DNA from: Thiothrix eikelboomii
Lineage (GTDB): Bacteria > Pseudomonadota > Gammaproteobacteria > Thiotrichales > Thiotrichaceae
Assembly (NCBI RefSeq): GCF_900167255.1
Contig: NZ_FUYB01000001.1
Coordinates: 337,632-401,631 of the forward strand
Direction: 5' to 3'
DNA length: 64,000 bases
Shown piece by piece: positions 62,347 through 64,000 of this stretch (within the stretch, counting starts at the first letter, position 1; the number at the start of each line of letters is the position of its first letter). A model generated the notes under the pieces. The model saw only the letters and a program-made list of their open reading frames with translations. It ran no database searches and was not told the DNA's origin. Made by a program: the position numbers and the translations under genes.

Positions 62347-64000
62347 TTAGTGCTGTAATAACTCATCCAAAAAAGCCTGCCCATAACTAGTTAATTTACG
62401 CTGGCCAACGCCACTGAGCGAAGCCAGCTCCATTAAGGAGCGAGGGCGTTGTTGGAGCATTTCGCGTAAAGTGGCATCATGAAAAATCACATAAGGAGGT
62501 ACACCATACTGCTTAGCCAATTGGGCACGTACTCGCCGTAACCCCTCCCAAAGGGGTTGATCAGTCCAACGAATAGGTTGTTCTGCACGGGCTTTAATTC
62601 GGGCTTTTTTCTTGTCAGTTTTACGCTCGCGACGCAGTGATAACTGAGCTTCGCCCCGTAAGAGTGGGCGAGCTTTTTCAGTCAGATATAAAGCACCATG
62701 TCCCTCTAAATCGACGTTTAAGTAAGCTAAAGCAATTAACTGACGAAACAGGGTGCGCCATTCGGTGTTATTTAGCTCTTGACCAATCCCAAAAGTAGAC
62801 TGCTTGTGATGCCCAAACTGTTTAATACGCTCATCATCTTTGCCCAACAAAACATCAACCACATAAGTCACACCAAAACGCTGCCCAGTTCGATAGACAC
62901 AAGACAAAGCCTTTTGTGCTGCTAAGGAAGCATCCCAAGTTTCTGGGGGCTGTAAACAATTATCACAATTGCCACATGGCTTGGAGTTTAGCTCTCCAAA
63001 ATAATCTAATAAGGCTTGGCGACGGCAAGTGCTCAACTCACACAGACCCAGCATCGCTTCTAGTTTGTGATATTCAATCCGCTTTTGCTGCTCAGGTAAA
63101 TTAGAGGTCTCCATCATCTGTCGCAAGCTAATCACATCTTGTAGGCCATACGCCATCCATGCATTGGCAGGCTCACCGTCACGTCCGGCACGTCCGGTTT
63201 CTTGGTAATAAGCCTCAATACTTTTCGGCAAACTCAAATGCGCTACAAAACGTACATCGGGTTTATCAATCCCCATACCAAAGGCAATTGTCGCCACAAT
63301 AATAATGCTATCTTCACGCAAGAACCGCTCTTGATTAACCCGCCTAACTTCTGCACTTAAACCCGCATGATACGGCAAAGCTAGCCGCCCCTGTTGGGCT
63401 AGCCATGTCGCAGTATCCTCAACCTTTTTACGCGACAAACAATAGACAATGCCTGCATCTTCAGGATGATGAGCCTCGAGAAAATCCCACAATTGTTGGC
63501 GAGCATTCAAACCATCTTGAATCAAGTAACGGATATTCGGGCGGTCAAAGCTATTAATAAACACAGCTGCCTGATCAAGCTTGAGCTGGCTGATAATTTC
63601 TTGGCGAGTACGCAAATCAGCCGTCGCGGTGAGCGCCATGCGTGGCACATTCGGAAAGCGCTCCGCAAGAATATATAGCTGCTGGTATTCAGGGCGAAAA
63701 TCATGCCCCCATTGCGAGACACAATGCGCCTCATCAATGGCAAATAGCGCAATACCAACTCGCGCCCGTGCTATCTCCAATAGATTTAACAGTCGATCCG
63801 TGACGAGGCGCTCTGGGGCAACATAGAGTAAATCCAAATCGCCCGCTAACAGCGCTTTTTCAATACGCTGAACCTCATTGAACTCTAAGGTGGAATTTAA
63901 GAACTCAGCCCGAATCCCCAACTGTTGCAAGGCCAACACTTGATCATGCATCAAAGCAATCAGGGGCGATACAACAATACCCACTCCCTCGCGCACTAAA
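62347..64000 (-). CDS. recQ: ATP-dependent DNA helicase RecQ (5' truncated by window edge)
   Basis: 551 codons are visible and the reading frame is open at base 64000; the start and Walker A are outside. Visible motifs: Ia [17 protein letters not shown]-box [49 protein letters not shown] and [13 protein letters not shown] zinc-binding site ([10 protein letters not shown], then CGNCDNC), winged helix and C-terminal HRDC domain ([16 protein letters not shown]) follow. It unwinds DNA 3'-5' in recombination repair. Confidence 0.97.
   Translation of the reverse strand, partial: LVREGVGIVVSPLIALMHDQVLALQQLGIRAEFLNSTLEFNEVQRIEKALLAGDLDLLYVAPERLVTDRLLNLLEIARARVGIALFAIDEAHCVSQWGHDFRPEYQQLYILAERFPNVPRMALTATADLRTRQEIISQLKLDQAAVFINSFDRPNIRYLIQDGLNARQQLWDFLEAHHPEDAGIVYCLSRKKVEDTATWLAQQGRLALPYHAGLSAEVRRVNQERFLREDSIIIVATIAFGMGIDKPDVRFVAHLSLPKSIEAYYQETGRAGRDGEPANAWMAYGLQDVISLRQMMETSNLPEQQKRIEYHKLEAMLGLCELSTCRRQALLDYFGELNSKPCGNCDNCLQPPETWDASLAAQKALSCVYRTGQRFGVTYVVDVLLGKDDERIKQFGHHKQSTFGIGQELNNTEWRTLFRQLIALAYLNVDLEGHGALYLTEKARPLLRGEAQLSLRRERKTDKKKARIKARAEQPIRWTDQPLWEGLRRVRAQLAKQYGVPPYVIFHDATLREMLQQRPRSLMELASLSGVGQRKLTSYGQAFLDELLQH

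Overview
This 64 kb window is a chromosomal stretch of a Gram-negative bacterium, almost certainly a gammaproteobacterium. The evidence is the gene orders dapF-DUF484-xerC, mreBCD, DUF2782-thrB and ntrBC, plus sigma-54 control of glnA. The protein flavour suggests a Thiotrichales/Thiothrix-like sulphur bacterium, but that is inference from memory with no database search. Genes are dense on both strands. I see no rRNA, tRNA, CRISPR array, prophage or insertion sequence.

Layout. 0-6.2 kb: a branched-chain-amino-acid-type (HAAT) ABC transporter (livG partial, livH, livM, binding protein, livF) with a PaaK-like CoA ligase, probably for uptake and activation of an organic acid. 6.2-6.3 kb: a structured, possibly small-RNA, region. 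6.3-13.9 kb: AhpD-like protein, nitroreductase, CorC/HlyC-type membrane protein, HdeD-like protein, yggT, proC, a DUF2156 protein, selO and folE2. 15-18.7 kb: mreD-mreC-mreB facing hslO. 18.7-31.2 kb: mostly housekeeping genes (esterase, DUF455, glycerate kinase, an Ig-like-repeat lipoprotein, ppk2, pip, dtd, ibaG, a LOG-like protein, thrB, a TusA paralogue, a CDF efflux pump).

31.2-39.1 kb is the nitrogen-control block: glnA on one side and ntrBC on the other. Each is preceded by a sigma-54 -24/-12 promoter and a GCAC-N7-GTGC NtrC-type site at nearly the same distance. Between them sits an accessory patch: a TIR-NTPase(STAND)-TPR protein of the kind found in antiphage immunity, and a toxin-antitoxin pair whose PIN toxin carries two stop codons.

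39.3-46.2 kb: a lytic transglycosylase and a cobalamin late-assembly/salvage group (cobU, cobQ, cobT, cobC, cobS, cobO) with galM. 46.5-57 kb: an AAA+ ATPase, ankyrin and lipoprotein group, xerC-DUF484-dapF, tusA, bioF, a DUF1269 protein, a second HdeD-like protein, an AI-2E-family permease, truD and a UbiA-family prenyltransferase facing ubiD. 58.6-61.5 kb is a more AT-rich stretch with unrecognised secreted and membrane proteins and an atypical LuxR-type regulator, with a 26-bp near-perfect palindrome between regulator and secreted protein. The window ends with a PLOD-like 2-oxoglutarate oxygenase and a 5'-truncated recQ.

The observations most worth a second look are the TIR-STAND-TPR gene with a palindromic repeat inside its reading frame, the possible small RNA with an anti-Shine-Dalgarno loop at 6.2 kb, the apparent ATT start of mreC, the matched NtrC/sigma-54 architecture, and the palindrome at 59.36 kb.
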